Assembly: GCA_025603075.1 (NCBI GenBank)
Contig: MU626300.1
Span: 1-64,000, forward strand
Direction of reading: 5' to 3'
DNA from: Neoconidiobolus thromboides FSU 785
Lineage: Eukaryota > Entomophthoromycota > Entomophthoromycetes > Entomophthorales > Neoconidiobolaceae
DNA length: 64,000 nt
Positions 27,530 through 38,643 of the stretch are shown here, one piece after another (position 1 is the first letter of the stretch; every line of letters starts with the position of its first letter). Position numbers and translations under genes: made by a program. The notes under the pieces are model-generated. The model worked only from the letters and a program-made list of their open reading frames with translations, did no database searches and had not been told where the DNA came from.

Positions 27530-28165
27530 TTAATACTCATAGTTGCTGTAGTCTTCCTTGTAGTCTTCCTTGTAGTCCCCTGAGTTTTCTTGGTAGTAAT
27601 CGCCCGAGTAATCTCCCTTGTTTTCGTCTCCATATTCACCTCCATATTCACCATTGTTGTTACAATAGTTATCATAAGGATCACATGATGGGCTTGGACC
27701 TGGAGTAGTTGAGGTGACTGGAGCAGTAGACTTACTACAGGCTGGATCATAAGGATCACATGATGGACTTGGAACTGGAGTAGTTGAGGTGACTGGAGCA
27801 GTAGACTTACTACAGGCTGGATCATAAGGATCACATGATGGGCTTGGAACTGAAGTAGTTGAGGTGACTGGAGCAGTAGACTTACTACAGGCTGGATCAT
27901 AAGGATCGCATGATGGGCTTGGACCTGGAGCAGTAGCAGTACATAGTTCATTAGCCTTGGTTTCAGTTACAGTAGTAGTGATGGCTGGAGAAGCTGAGCA
28001 TGATTGAGTAGCAGCTGGAGCAGTGACAGTCTTAACTTCAGTTTTAGTACAAGTTTTAGTGACGGTTTGAGCCTGGCATTGTTGCTGATTATATACGTCA
28101 GTAGCAGAAACGATAGCAAGAAGTAAAGCAGTAATCGTAAAATATTTCATCTTAATTAAATTCAA
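27530..28165 (-). CDS. Secreted protein with 25-residue tandem repeats
   Basis: An intronless frame of 211 codons. The second Met (28150) begins a clean signal peptide, MKYFTITALLLAIVSA, so it may be the true start. The mature part has a Thr/Cys segment (QTVTKTCTKTEVKTVTAP). Next come four near-identical 25-residue units of the form PSPSCDPYDPACSKSTAPVT, each with two Cys, encoded by 75 bp DNA repeats starting near 27678, 27753, 27828 and 27903. An acidic Gly/Tyr/Asp tail (GEYGGEYGDENKGDYSGDYY) ends the protein. The Ser/Thr/Pro richness predicts O-mannosylation. A cell-wall or extracellular matrix role is likely; no family is recognised. Repeat DNA identity suggests recent expansion. Confidence 0.75.
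   Translation of the reverse strand: MNLIKMKYFTITALLLAIVSATDVYNQQQCQAQTVTKTCTKTEVKTVTAPAATQSCSASPAITTTVTETKANELCTATAPGPSPSCDPYDPACSKSTAPVTSTTSVPSPSCDPYDPACSKSTAPVTSTTPVPSPSCDPYDPACSKSTAPVTSTTPGPSPSCDPYDNYCNNNGEYGGEYGDENKGDYSGDYYQENSGDYKEDYKEDYSNYEY
27678..27929. repeat. 75 bp coding tandem repeat
   Basis: Three and a fraction units of a 75 bp repeat within the secreted-protein gene; the phrase GGATCACATGATGG recurs every 75 bp. The units differ at only a few positions, so copy number may vary between strains. The period is a multiple of three, preserving frame. Confidence 0.85.
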
Positions 28166-29455
28166 TTTAATTTTCTTTAGTATGTAAATAAATGTTATTC
28201 AATAACAAAATTTGGAAATTTGATAATGGAATTACATTTGATCTGCTTCTATTTATACTATCTCTTGATAGATATGTATAATTATATTATATTTTATTTT
28301 TATCTTTTTCAATAGATTAGTTATAACATAAGGGTTAGCTAATCCTACAATTAACTTTTATAGTTATTAATTTCATAATTATATTAAGGAATTATTTTAC
28401 AATTTTATAGAACATTAAGAGTCTATTATTAGTTTACAAACAGCTTAGTTTAATAAACTCAATGACATAAAAGATGGTAGATTTAATAAATCTATAAATA
28501 ATAATTTTATTTAATGAATTTCATATATAATATATTGTAATGAATCTTTAGTGATAATTCTTTTAATTTTGATGTTGTAAATATGTATCGTTAAATAGAA
28601 CTATTAAATTAACCTTAATAGTAAATTTAAATAAAATATTTTAATATCAAAACTTATAATTTATACTTAATAACAAGAATATGTATATACTCTAGTTATT
28701 TTGTATCATAAATTGTCATGGTTTTTGGTATTTAATTTTTCATAAATATTTTCATGAATTAATATATAGAGTTTATCTAATATCTTCATTTTGCTACCAT
28801 TTATTTCAAATATAAAAAATATAGAGCATTAGTTTACAAAACTTTTCACCTTGGTTCTAAAAGAAATGACTAACTCGATAATTAATTGGCTCTTTTAAGG
28901 TTTTAAAATAACTTTGTGTAAATTTAATATATCAAAGTTCTGAATAAAAGAAATGAAGGACAGATATATAATATGTGATATGAAATTTGAATAATTTTGT
29001 ATCGAGATTTATCATAAGCCAATAATATCATGAATAAAGAATATATATTAATGTTCATTATTTATTATTTTGAGATTCTAGGATTTTATATTTCTAAAAT
29101 TATATAACTAAATATTAAGGACCAATTGAATATAGTTATGAACATAATAGTATCTCACATTCCCGTATTTGGTATAGGCTAGTAATTTTAAAGGGTTGCT
29201 TTATTGCAAGTAATCATGCTAATAAAATTTACAAGTTTGTTTATCTATGTAGATTTTCTAATCTTTTTATGATAGGTTAAATTACTTATAACACCTATAG
29301 AACTACCAAGAAATTAAATATTAAATTCAGTTCCTATTAGTTTAATTCTAAAATAAGAAATTCAATAACAAGTAATTCAAACAATGATTTGACTTATTAA
29401 AATAAACACAGTATTAAGTTCTGAATATAACGAACAATACAAATATTATATATAT

Positions 29456-29554
29456 GAGGCTGCTTTTTTTTAGTTTCACTATTTTTCAATTTTTTAAGCA
29501 CTATTTAAGTGGAAAGATTATAGTAAAATTCTTAAACAAAAAAAACGCATCCCC
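29456..29554 (-). mobile_element. MITE-like hairpin element, copy F
   Basis: An inverted copy starting GAGGCTGCTTTTTTTTAG and ending AAAAAAAACGCATCCCC. ATAT stands directly on both sides (29452-29455 and 29555-29558), like copy A. A chance frame of 71 codons starts at 29454 and runs through it. Confidence 0.75.
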
Positions 29555-30029
29555 ATATCTTGGAAGATATGAATGTAATCTTTCCTACTATAAAATGAGC
29601 AATATTCATCACTTAGTTTCATATCGATATACAATACACACTTTTAGCTTCAATATTGAACTATTTTAATATAATATATATAAAGCTACTTATATTAACT
29701 CAACTTATTAACTAAATATATAATAAGGTCTGTTGTTTTTAAGAATAAATTGATGAAAACTTTTATTGCATAGTTATAATTCATTTAGCGACAATTTACA
29801 GAAGATAAAGCTTCTCAACACTGGTGTTTTAATCATCAAGAATGATAGTGGTAAACAGGGATGTAGCAGTACATAAAGAGACATAACGAGTACAGCATAT
29901 AATACTACTAAATAAAGCATAAAAAAATGCTAAAAGGATATATGATAATAAACTTCTAACTAGGATTTTTACTTATTTTTAAACCTTTAAGGTATATCAC
30001 ATTTTATTTTTTATGAGATCTTATATAAT

Positions 30030-30121
30030 GGTGTTTATTTCATCATTTTTTCCATTTTTCAACCACTGTTTGAGAGTGGGAAAATTATTTGTAAAATTCT
30101 TAAACAAAAAAATATATCATC
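30030..30121 (-). mobile_element. MITE-like hairpin element, copy G (degenerate)
   Basis: The most decayed inverted copy. It keeps CATTTTTTCCATTTTTCAA, GAGAGTGGGAAAATTATTTG and AAATTCTTAAACAAAAAA, but has lost the AGCGCT core and clear terminal repeats. Boundaries are approximate. Confidence 0.55.
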
Positions 30122-30521
30122 ATATTATATTTAGACCTGTTTATTCTAAAAAAACTATTTTGGTAAAAAGACGAAGTGGTAAAGTCAAAGTTTTATACTC
30201 AATGTATTTATAGGGTCACCCTAAGATGCCCAAGTTAGCATAAAAGTTCTAACTGTAGTGAGAGAGAAAGCTATAAGGAAGTTTATAGAGTAGTAGTTAT
30301 CGAAAGGATAAAATTGCCTTGAGAAACTTACTTTGAAGAAACTATGTAAGGCAACTTATACACATATCAACTATTAGTATATATAATTAAAATTTTATTC
30401 TGACTTTCAGTTTCAAAACTGCTTTATAATACACTTTAAACTTAAGTTGTTTTAATTGAAAATCATCTAATACATGAGTAGTTAATGAAAGCCTTATATT
30501 TTAGCATTCAAGGGAGTATTT

Positions 30522-30616
30522 GGAGATGTTTTTTGGTTTCACTATTTTTCCACCTTTTAAGCGCTATTTAAGTGGAAAAATTGTTAGTAAAACTCTTAAA
30601 TATAAAATATACCCCC
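30522..30616 (-). mobile_element. MITE-like hairpin element, copy H
   Basis: Inverted copy running from GGAGATGTTTTTTGG to AAATATACCCCC, with TTTTTCCACC, AAGCGCTATTTAAG and GGAAAAATTGTTAG. The core is well preserved. Confidence 0.75.
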
Positions 30617-31993
30617 ATTTATTAATTAAACTAGTTAATGACTAACAATAATACTCATACGTTAATAAGTCGTATAATTAGTAATTATTTTAAGATAAAA
30701 AAACACTGTTAATGTTATTAATACATTTATAAAATCAGTTATAATTTGATAAATTTTTTATGTATTTACATGAAAGTAACATTTTATTTATATACAAAAT
30801 ACTTCTAAAAATAGCTTATTATATGCAGTATTTTAGAATGACTTATTATATTATTACAATCAAATTATCATTAATAAAGTCTGTTGATTAGATTAACGAT
30901 GCTTGAGTATAAGTTAATAAATTTTTAGGTATTTAAAAATTGTTTTTGTATATAATATTTCTTTTAATAATAAGTATATTGATCTAAAAATTATTAGATC
31001 CTATTTTTGTTTTATTCCCACATTTTTATTTAAATATTTTAAAATCCAATTTTATTAATTTATATAAACTTATAAATTTTATTTTAATATCTATAATAAA
31101 TACAAAGTTAATAAGGATAATTATCAAAAAAATTAAAGGGAGTTAACTATTGACATGACCATATAACTATTTAAACCTCATTAAACACAACAAAGTCACT
31201 GCAACTAATCAAACATAAACTTCAAGGGTAATTATTTTTAAACAATAAGAGAAGAATGACTATTACATTGATCACATAACCATTTAAACCTCATTGAAAT
31301 TAGTAAATTTATTATGATTAATTAACTAAAATCTAGACAAATCTTTTAATAAGGTTCCATTTATATAGTAAAAGGCTTATAATATTGTTATTATTTATAT
31401 TAATAGCAGTATAATTAATTATAGTAATTAACGTTATCAAAAGTACCCTTTTTGCATAAGTTTTATTAATTTTTATTAAATATAACATTATCTCTTTTTT
31501 TGAATAAATTTTCAATTTTCAATTTTTCATCAAATTTTATTAATATAGCCTAATACTTTGTATACATGTATTAATAACAATTAAAATTTATATGATATTT
31601 AGGATAAATGACAGTTTATTAATAAATTTTATTTAACTAGATTGTTAATTCATTTTGCTGTTTTAGTTTAACTAATGCAATATTTAAACCAAAAATTTAC
31701 ATCATCCAATTATACTTTGGATACTAACTTTAAGCCAACCATCTTTTGTTTTTTAAAGCTATAAATTACCTTATTTAGTAATCAGCAGACTTAGGATAAA
31801 GTAATGCAGGAATTACCCAAGCCAATAAATTATCACAAATTTTACCTAATCATAAGCTTAGACATAACTTCAAAAGTACCTTTTTAGATTTAACCGCATA
31901 AACAAAAAGAATTAGTGATTGATTTATGAGTGTATTTAAATAGCAAGAAACCACCTTTCAAGTTCTATTGTCATTATCCAACTTTTTTAAGCC

Positions 31994-33364
31994 ATGTATT
32001 TAAATTCTTCAAAATTTACCATCACTACCATAGATAACATGTCTGTATTACCTTGGTTGTTGATCTTAGGCTCAAGTTTATCTTCAATATTTGGAGGTAA
32101 TTTCCAATATTGCATTTAAATTTCAAATTTTAATCCCTTTATTTTTTTAGCTACCATTGTATATTTAGATATTCCAGTCCAACGTTTTACCAGATACAAA
32201 AATTTTTCATTTTCTGAAAACAAATTATTTATCACTACCGTACTATCTTTATCTGGTGGTATTTTATTCTATTCTAGTCAAATGATCTTATTACCTGAAG
32301 CTTATGAAACTGTAAAATCTGTATCTATATTTGAAAACTATGCTCTTTTCTATACTATCTTGTTTTATTCTATTGGCTTAGGTTTCATTTTATTAGTAAA
32401 CAAATTAATATCTTATGTTGCTCCTTCTGCCATTGCCTGTCCTTGTAGCCATGAAGAGAGCAAAAAATCACCCAAAATTGAATTTTCCAAATTCGTTAAT
32501 TCCCCACTATCTCCACCCATCAGTCCAGGCTCAATGAATTCTGATTTAACTTTATCTGAAAGATCCCCATTATCTCGGGCCTCTTCAACAAGTCAAGTGA
32601 TCACTTATTCTACTCTACCAAGACCTTGTCCACCAGGTCGTTGTTTATCATCTCAACGTAATCCAACTTTATTATCATTAGAGTGTCAATGTGAATTCAT
32701 CCCAGTGCTTGGGCCAGATGGTCAGACAGTTTGGGCTTTTACGCCATTTCAAGATATGGCAAGGTTTTCACATATATCTTGTCATACTACGATAGAAGAA
32801 GCTACTGCTGATAATTGTGATTGTTTAGAACCTAAACCATTAACAGAAATCAAAGTTAGACGTGAAGATGTTGAACAACATAATATTATGTTTGGAGTTG
32901 GTGTACAAACTGCCGTAGCTATTACTTTACATAAATTACCGGAAGGTTTAATTACTGTTATGGGTACTCAATCGAATGTTTTACTAGGTTTGGGATTATT
33001 TATTGGGATCTTTTGTCATAATTTACCTGAAGGGTTTATGCTTGCTGTTCCTATCTATGCAGCTACTGCTAGTCGCTTTAAAGCCTTTTTATTTGCTTCA
33101 GTCGTTGGCGGACTTACCCAACCATTAGGTGGTCTATTAGGCCTTTACCTCTTGGATAAAATTGAGCAATCCCATCTTACTTTATTTAATGCTGTTTTGT
33201 TTCCATTGACTTCAGGTATTATGCTGATGGTTATCTTAAAGTCATTCTTACCTGCAGTCAAAAGACAACTTAAAAATAAGAATGATTTTCTATGTCCAAT
33301 AATGGCTTTTATTACTGGGTTTTTAGCTATGGCTACCTTTACTCATCTATTTGGGGATGTTTGA
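31994..33364 (+). CDS. ZIP-family zinc/iron transporter with Cys-rich loop
   Basis: Two exons joined over an intron at 32096-32151 encode about 438 residues (start MYLNSSKFTITTIDNMSVLP). The transmembrane framework fits ZIP proteins of the Zrt3/GufA group: helices 1-3 precede a long loop, then VAITLHKLPEGLITVMGTQ (helix 4) and GIFCHNLPEGFMLAVPIYA (helix 5) with the two HxxPEG metal-site motifs, then three more helices ending TGFLAMATFTHLFGDV. Such proteins move Zn2+ into the cytosol, Zrt3 from the vacuole. The loop between helices 3 and 4 has about nine Cys (CPC, PRPCPPGRC, ECQC, CDC) in place of the usual His-rich segment. Confidence 0.9.
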
Positions 33365-33466
33365 GTAATCTGTAGATATTTTGTTACTCTTTTATTTATT
33401 CCTTTTTTTTCTGCTTAATAAATTATATTTTTTTTTAAATTTTAAAAGCTAGTTATATATAGAGCT

Positions 33467-33563
33467 GGGAATGTTTTTTTTTGGTTTCATCACTTTTTTC
33501 ATTTTTTAAGTACTATTTAAGTGAAAAGATTAGTAAAATTCTTAAATAAAAAATATATCCCCC
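33467..33563 (-). mobile_element. MITE-like hairpin element, copy I
   Basis: Inverted copy running from GGGAATGTTTTTTTTTGG to AAATATATCCCCC, with TTTTTCATTTTTTAAG and GTGAAAAGATTAG inside. It lies in the 296 bp between the convergent ends of the ZIP and MABP1-like genes. Confidence 0.7.
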
Positions 33564-33660
33564 ATATTTAAAAATTTAAAAAAGGATTTTCAATAAAAGC
33601 AATTTATTTTGATTCAAAAAACTCTAATAACATCAAAAAATAAAACTTAAAAGCATGATA

Positions 33661-36600
33661 TCAATTCAACTTCATTTTGTCTTCCACTTTTTTTAAAAGC
33701 ATCTTAGAATATTCTTCTAAAAGTTCCAACCTTTGTTGTTCAAATTTTAACTCTTCTTTTTGTTTTAAAGGTACCACTTCCAATAATATATCTCTTAAAA
33801 CTATTAGTTCCTTTTTCATCCCCTTTTTTTCATCTCCTTCTTCATTTCTATATAATAAACACATCTCTTTCAGTTGATTAGTCAAATTAATAATATTCAA
33901 TTTTGGTTCTTCATCACTCTTTCTCATCTCCACTTCGCTTTTCTCACTCTCTTGATCTTTTACTTCAGTAACTTCCTTACACATTGAACTCAAAAACACT
34001 TCCTCCTTTTTATTGATTTCATTATTGAAACTACTACTTTTCAATCCTTGTTCCTTTAACTTATTAATAATACTATCTTTCATACCTTTGACTCTTTCCC
34101 TAGTACTGGAAATTTCATCCATTTTCTTTTGATCTATTACCTTATTTTCTTTTACTTCATTATTTATCTTCTCTTCAATATCATCTAATGTGATTGATAA
34201 ACTGTGTAAATTAGATGAAAGTGGCCTTGGGGTCGTTGGGGACATAATTAATTGTCTAATACCCAGTTGATTGATTCCTAATGGTTTTTCAGCTTCTTCT
34301 GGTAATTTAATACTTAATTTTGGTGGCTCTGGTATAGCGATTGAAGATCTAGAACGACGTAATTTACCTAATACTGTTGAAGTTGTTAAATTATATCCTT
34401 TATTGTTATTTTCCATTCGATTATCCATCCCGTTTTTATATCTAGGTAAAGGCGTTATAGTATTATTAGAAAATGGGCATACATTTGGTATATTATTATT
34501 ATTATTATTATTATCGGACACTCCTTTTTTAAATCTTTGTGTCATTTGATTAGAATTTAATGCTAAAAATCTAGAACTTAAACTACGTCGATGAGTAGGT
34601 AATGACATACTAATCACATGGTTAAAAGGTTGTTCTAAGTCATCTTCCAAGTTTATATCATCTTCATGGAAATCAATAGGTGAAGCCATCTCAGTAATCT
34701 CTTCTATCTCTTCTTCTTGTTGCCCATCTTTATCTGAGGATGTAGGTGAATGTGAATGGTTATTATTGCCATTCTCATGATCATCTTTTGTTACATGAAA
34801 TATATGGTTGTTTTGTACATCAAATGCTTCTTCCACAAAATAAAATTCATTGATAATTTCATCAATACTATCATTATCTGAGTTGATTGTTATTTTATTA
34901 TTATTCTCATCTTGTGATTTTTCATAAAATTTAGCCAAATGATTATATGTAAAATCAAGAGATGAACTTAGTTTAGTATTACATTCCATTGATTCTTTGG
35001 CTATTATTGGCTTTGGTTTAGAATTAGAATTAAATACTGAAATTCCATTTAGTTCAATTTTCTGTGACCATTTATTATCCTTTTCTTTTTCATTTGTTGA
35101 AGATACAACATCCACTGAATTAGATCTCATCCTTACATGGGTACGCAATTTAGATATTTTAGACACGTTACCTCCTTTATTATTATGCTCATCTATCATA
35201 TTTTTATTATTGGAAAAATATTCTAACTCTCCCTTCTTACTCATCGGACTAATAAGCTTAGCTAATTTATTTCTCATTTGACTAGCCAAAGTAGGTGTTA
35301 CTTTCCAAATATACACACAACCATCCCCAGAGGTAGATATAAGCTTATTACAATCATATGAAAATTTTACTGAAGTGATCATCTCAGAATGACCTAAGCA
35401 GGAGCTTATAAATTGTCCATTGTTTAAATCAAATAAACGTACATTTTTGTCAGGCCCACCAATACAAGCAAATAAACCCGAGGCATCTAAAGCTATTCTA
35501 GAAATAGAAATGTCTTCCCCATTATCTGGTTTATAACTATTAATTAATTTACCAGTTTGCACATTAAATTGGAGTATTTTTTTGTCTTGAGATACTACTG
35601 TAACTGTATTACTAAAATGATCGGGCGCCATTGAATATAATGTTGCTTTACCACAATATTTACTATATTGGGTATAATAAGGTAAATTAAATTTTTCTTT
35701 ACTACCTCGAAATATAATACTTTTATCTGCACCACAACTTACTAAACAATTACCTTGATCAAAGAACTTCACTGAAGCTATACAGGCTGAATGATCATCC
35801 AATGTTTGTACTAATTTAAAACTTGAATGAGACATTGAGAATACGTGAATTAATCTATCTCTTGAACAGGAAGCAATATAATAAAATACGTTATCATCAT
35901 TTAACATTGTTAATACATCTAAATCCATAATTTCCGCATCATGGGCTTCTTGATAAGTTATAAGCTCATATGTTTTCATATCATGGACTCTTAAGTTTCC
36001 ATTTCTATCACCAGTAACTAAATATTTACCATCTGAGGTTAATTTTAAACATCGTATACCTCTATTAGGTTCATAGTTTGATTTCAAATGTGAATTACTT
36101 GATCTTGCTCTTTCAGTAGGTTGAATATCTGGATGTTGATATTTTAAAATTAAATCCTCTTCAATATAAATAATCTTTAATAATTCTTTTGAGAATATAT
36201 TTTGTTGTGATAAATTATTATTTAAATTCCAAATCCTTACTGTACCATCTGAACCACAGCTTAAAAATTGCTGTTTATCTTTATTATTTATGACTTCACT
36301 GCCCCAAATAGAATCACTGTGAAATAAGGAACTACGGAACTTACTTATCTTTTTTAAATTGGTTATATCCCATATATAATAACTTCTATCACAATAAACA
36401 ATTACTGCTTTTGTAGCGTTATAATTTAATTTAACAATCGAAGCATCTGGGAAACTGTTAGTTTCATTTTGTTCCACTCGATAAACAGTATCTTTGTAAT
36501 CCGACAAATTTACTCCAAGTGGATGAGGTTTAGGTAAAGTACCAAGATAACTTAGATCCTTTGATAAAAATAAACGCACTATTCCATCTTCACAACCACA

Positions 36601-37874
36601 AATTAGAGTATTATGATTATAATCAAGAGATAAAGCAGATTTCACTTTTAAATCAATAAATTTATCAATTTTTCTTTCCTTATTAAAAGAACATAAAAAT
36701 CCATCTTTTGTAATAGCATAACATAAAGCAGCATCATTGGTACATGTAACATCAATGAAATTACTATCTTTAAAATTACCCAAGATTCCACTACGACCTT
36801 CTAATACTTGAGTCTTTTATAGTTTTATATAATAATAATTATTATTTTAATAAATATGATTAATTTTTAAACTTTTTTTATAAAAACATACTGTTAATCC
36901 AGAAGCATTACTATTTTTAAAATACCAAAATTTTAAATGTCTTAAGCCTGAGGTTACACAAAACTCTCCATTTAAGGCCATGGCTAAAGAAGATACCTAA
37001 ATTTTTTAAAGTTTATTATTTTATTTTATTATTCAATTCAAATATTATAAATTACTTTAGCCGTTATTCTATTACTAGCTATTTTTAATCCTTGTCGCCA
37101 ATTCCATATATTTAATACACCATCATGCTTATTAATGAATAATAATTAATATAAAAAATTGATAAATAATAAATAATAAATAATACTTACCTGATATCCC
37201 AAAGAAATCAAACTCTTACTATCAGGAGTAAATTTAATTCCTAATACCCCAAATTTATGTCCTTTTAACTCTGCTATATATTTTTCTGCTTCAAAATCCC
37301 ACACTAATACTCTTGGATTATGACCTGTCTATTTAATATAAAAAATAAATCCTACAAACTATAAATAAAAAATAAGCTACCTCTCCAACCGCAAGGTATT
37401 TACCATCTGGTGAAAATGCTGTTGAAACTACTGTCTTTGGGGTTGTATTTACATTTTTATTCCCCAATATTCCACCCCCAACTCCACCCCCATTCCCCGA
37501 AAAAACTGGAGTTTGAGTAGCTATTGGACTACTTATATTTTCTAACTGACAACTTTCATTCTTAGAAATTAAAAAAGGTCCTTGTAAATTTTTATCCCAG
37601 TTATAACAAACCACTGTACATCCTGCTGGATAAACCATATTACTACTTTCTGGATGTAATGAAACTGAAGGATTTGTTAAATTCGTTATACCATGAATCG
37701 TTTCGAGTTCTAACTAAGTGAGAGAATAGATTAGTAAGAGGGAATATTAATTATTATTATTAAGGGCGGGATTACTGTTGATGTCTTTGTAGTGGTTAAT
37801 GTATGACGTCGTAAACGTCGCATCTTTAAGTTACCAGCTGCGTCATAGTTTGATTTTAAGGGTGTTTGTCGCAT
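33661..37874 (-). CDS. MABP1/WDR62-like WD40 scaffold protein
   Basis: Six exons encode about 1,300 residues. The short first exon (MRQTPLKSNYDAAGNLKMRR) joins LELETIHGITNLTNPSVSL over an intron with a TACTAAT branch site. Two tandem WD40 propellers follow: VVSTAFSPDGKYLAVGE, PRVLVWDFEAEKYIAELKGH, SCGSDGTVRIWNLNNN, VTGDRNGNLRVHDMKTYEL, GGPDKNVRLFDLNNGQFISS and STSGDGCVYIWKV. The GHNPRVLVWD and LVTGDRNGNLRVHD wording is typical of MAPKBP1/WDR62. A long charged, Asn-rich region follows, and the C-terminus is a coiled coil (EELKFEQQRLELLEEYSKML). Animal members scaffold JNK signalling and act at spindle poles; the fungal role is unknown. Confidence 0.85.
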
Positions 37875-38643
37875 CCTTTTTTTTTGATTTTTGAGAATAA
37901 ATAAAGGAAGAAATAAAGAATAAAAGGACAAATTTTGTATTTTAATAGTTAATGGTTTATGTTTTATAATAATTAAATCCAATTTAATTATTTAATATAA
38001 ACTAAAATTGTTAGCGTTATTAGCTAACTTGTTTATTTCTTGTTTTTTTAACTTTAACTGAAAAGAGTTAGATTCTTTTGGACTTGAAAAAAAGTGATAT
38101 TATAATTTGTAAAAAATTCATAGTTTTAGGTTAAGTAAAAAAAAGGAACAAGTTATGTAAGATAAAAATGAATCTTCATTTGTTCTCTCTTTAAAAGTAA
38201 TATATAATTATTGACTAAATAGAGTAATTATAACCATATCTTTCGGCCATTTTATTCCTATCTCTTAATAAAATATGTAGTTCTAAAATATTAATATAAA
38301 TAATTATGAATAGAAACTAAAGTTATAAATTCTAATAGTAATAAAACACTTCTTAAATAATGATTATCTGGTTTGTTTATAATACTTGGAATATTTATTA
38401 TTATAATAGCTATATAATCATTATAATCATAGAGATAATAGCAAATTTATCTTAAAATATTAGATTTAGTAATATTATGTAATAGTTTAGATATTGTAAT
38501 TTTTTTTTTTTTAGAATTTAATAATTGTTAAATTGTAAAATGATTTCATTAAACATATATAGATTAAAAAGTAGAAAAATATTTATTACTTATATTATTT
38601 AAGAATATATTAAAAATAAGATCTAATAATCTCATTACTCTCC
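37875..38643. other. Intergenic region, nothing recognised
   Basis: AT-rich spacer between two minus-strand genes: upstream of the MABP1-like gene and downstream of the chitin synthase-like gene. No element or RNA gene was found. Confidence 0.5.

Larger units (their letters stand above)
28166..31993. other. 3.8 kb gene-free region with three MITE copies
   Basis: The longest gene-free stretch of the window. Very AT-rich, with only short chance reading frames. It holds three inverted-orientation copies of the element between 29456 and 30616. A diverged direct repeat, built around CATTTAAACCTCATT-type sequence, lies near 31151 and 31270. The right end is the ZIP transporter promoter region. Confidence 0.55.

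Noticed and set aside
27678-27929. Direct repeats resembling a CRISPR array
   Set aside because: The 75 bp units are contiguous, in frame and code for protein repeats, with no unique spacers.
27490-27951. A 153-codon frame overlapping the secreted repeat gene in another frame
   Set aside because: It is a shadow of the tandem repeat; the other frame has a signal peptide and a proper tail.
29454-30213. Two short plus-strand frames (71 and 66 codons) in the gene desert
   Set aside because: Both run through copies of the hairpin element and have no protein-like composition.
31333-31515. A 60-codon minus-strand frame
   Set aside because: Composition is that of random AT-rich DNA (Ile, Asn, Lys, Leu) with no motif.
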